A stretch of 7,070 nucleotides of DNA. Source: an uncultured Alcanivoracaceae bacterium (GTDB lineage Bacteria > Pseudomonadota > Gammaproteobacteria > Pseudomonadales > Alcanivoracaceae). Positions within the stretch are counted from its first letter, which is position 1, and each line of letters begins with the position of its first letter. Location: contig CALEAR010000100.1 in the NCBI GenBank assembly GCA_937943665.1, positions 1 to 7,070 on the forward strand, given 5' to 3'. The translations under genes and the position numbers were made by a program. A model generated the notes under the pieces. The model was not told the DNA's origin. It did not search any database and was given only the letters and a program-made list of their open reading frames with translations. Below are positions 6,226 through 7,070 of this stretch, one piece after another.

Positions 6226-7070
6226 ATACATATCTTCATGAATATCTTCTTCACTTATGCTGCCCCATAGCACTTTGTACACCCAAGCCGTATACGCCAG
6301 TACAATAGGTAGCAGCACCACAGTGGCAATCAGCATAATCCAAAGTGTGAGATGGCTTGAGGAGGCATCCCAAACGGTTAAGCTATGGCTCGGATGGCTA
6401 CTGCTAGGCAGTAGCATGGGGAATAAACTCACCCCCACTGTGGCAATAATAGCCACCACGGCTAGCTTGGAGCCTAAAAAACTCAAGGCACTGCGGCGCC
6501 ACTGCAAGCCTAAGAAAGCCATGCCCGTCCCTATAAAGCCAAGCACAGGCACCAGCCAAAGCCAACCATAATTGGCAAAGTTTTGTAAACCATATCCCGT
6601 GACTTCCGCCACCTCTTTGCGCAACGGGTGGCTAGGCGCTGAAGGATCCATGTTGGTGAGAATCTCATAACCTGGCAAGTAGCGCATCCATAGCCCGCCG
6701 AGTAAGAACAGCACCACCACACCCGCAGCTGCCCATCTGCCCCATTGGCCTGCTCGCACCGCCGTGTGGCCCTGCGCCTTCAGCTGCAAATAGGTGGCGC
6801 CGTGCAGCACCAACATGGCCAAGGACAACAGGCCGCACAGGAGCGCAAAAGGGTTAAACAAGGCCCAAAAAGAACCGGTGTAAATAGGTCGTAAATCCCC
6901 TTCAAAGTGGAAAGGCACCCCTTGGAGCACATTACCCACCGCCACGCCAAACACTAAGGGCGGCACCACGCCACTAAAGCATAGCGCCCAATCCCACCGC
7001 TTGCGCCACCGCACCTCGGCTCGCTTAGAGCGAAATTTAAACGCCACAGGGCGAATAATAAGCGCCACCA
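6223..7070 (-). CDS. cydB: Cytochrome bd ubiquinol oxidase subunit II CydB (5' end beyond the right edge)
   Basis: The visible 282 codons (the first incomplete) correspond to about residues 98-379 of E. coli CydB. Matching stretches are RPVAFKFRSK (E. coli RPVGFDYRSK), GNVLQGVPF, YTGSFWALFNPF, HGATYLQL, the late MLPSSSHPSHSLTVWDASSS segment and LAYTAWVYK, with about six membrane helices visible. CydB is the integral inner-membrane partner of CydA in the bd quinol oxidase, a high-affinity terminal oxidase that reduces O2 to water without pumping protons. CydA carries the hemes; CydB is needed for their assembly and stability. A GTG at 7068-7066 is an internal valine, not the start, because homology continues upstream of it and about 97 N-terminal residues are still missing. 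cydX follows after 8 bp, and cydA is expected off the right edge, where the operon promoter and any oxygen-responsive control would lie. Confidence 0.96.
   Translation of the reverse strand, partial: VALIIRPVAFKFRSKRAEVRWRKRWDWALCFSGVVPPLVFGVAVGNVLQGVPFHFEGDLRPIYTGSFWALFNPFALLCGLLSLAMLVLHGATYLQLKAQGHTAVRAGQWGRWAAAGVVVLFLLGGLWMRYLPGYEILTNMDPSAPSHPLRKEVAEVTGYGLQNFANYGWLWLVPVLGFIGTGMAFLGLQWRRSALSFLGSKLAVVAIIATVGVSLFPMLLPSSSHPSHSLTVWDASSSHLTLWIMLIATVVLLPIVLAYTAWVYKVLWGSISEEDIHEDMY

Noticed and set aside
6257..6571. 104-codon open frame on the plus strand
   Set aside because: Antisense shadow of cydB, which matches the family throughout; the product has no recognisable features.
7066..7068. GTG that could be read as the start of a 281-residue CydB
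   Set aside because: The frame stays open to the window edge and the CydB family extends about 97 residues further upstream, so this is an internal valine codon of a gene cut by the window.

Overview
The window is ordinary gammaproteobacterial chromosome, roughly half G+C by eye. Every supported gene lies on the minus strand, so transcription runs from right to left. The proteins resemble those of Escherichia coli and its relatives (HrpA, CydB, CydX, a YbfB-like transporter), but the M61 peptidase upstream of hrpA is not an enteric arrangement. An environmental gammaproteobacterium, perhaps of an Oceanospirillales-like group, is an inference and no genus can be named. No RNA genes, insertion sequences, CRISPR arrays, prophage genes or origins were seen.

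Layout, in the direction of transcription. (1) 7070-6110 is the end of a cytochrome bd quinol oxidase operon: the C-terminal three quarters of cydB, cut by the right edge, then the 34-residue subunit gene cydX, 8 bp further on. cydA is expected just beyond the right edge. (2) 6109-6026 is an 84-bp gap with a GC-rich inverted repeat, a plausible extended -10 promoter overlapped by a small palindrome, and a strong Shine-Dalgarno sequence. (3) 6025-4850 encodes a 12-helix MFS transporter of the YbfB/YjiJ (MFS_4) type, substrate unknown. (4) 4849-4793 is a 57-bp gap with a strong Shine-Dalgarno sequence and a weak possible -10 box. (5) 4792-2999 encodes a 597-residue M61 (glycyl aminopeptidase-like) metallopeptidase with a C-terminal PDZ domain and no signal peptide. 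(6) 3002-1 encodes the first 1000 residues of the DEAH-box RNA helicase HrpA, cut by the left edge. Its start codon overlaps the peptidase stop codon as ATGA.

Functionally there are three blocks: microaerobic respiration (cydB, cydX), an orphan transporter, and a coupled peptidase-helicase pair. The pair is the most interesting part. HrpA acts on mRNA and, by recent work in E. coli, on collided ribosomes, and here its translation appears to depend on that of a cytosolic peptidase gene. No clearly new multi-gene system is visible. Gaps between genes are all under 100 bp, and the other long open frames are shadows of these five genes.
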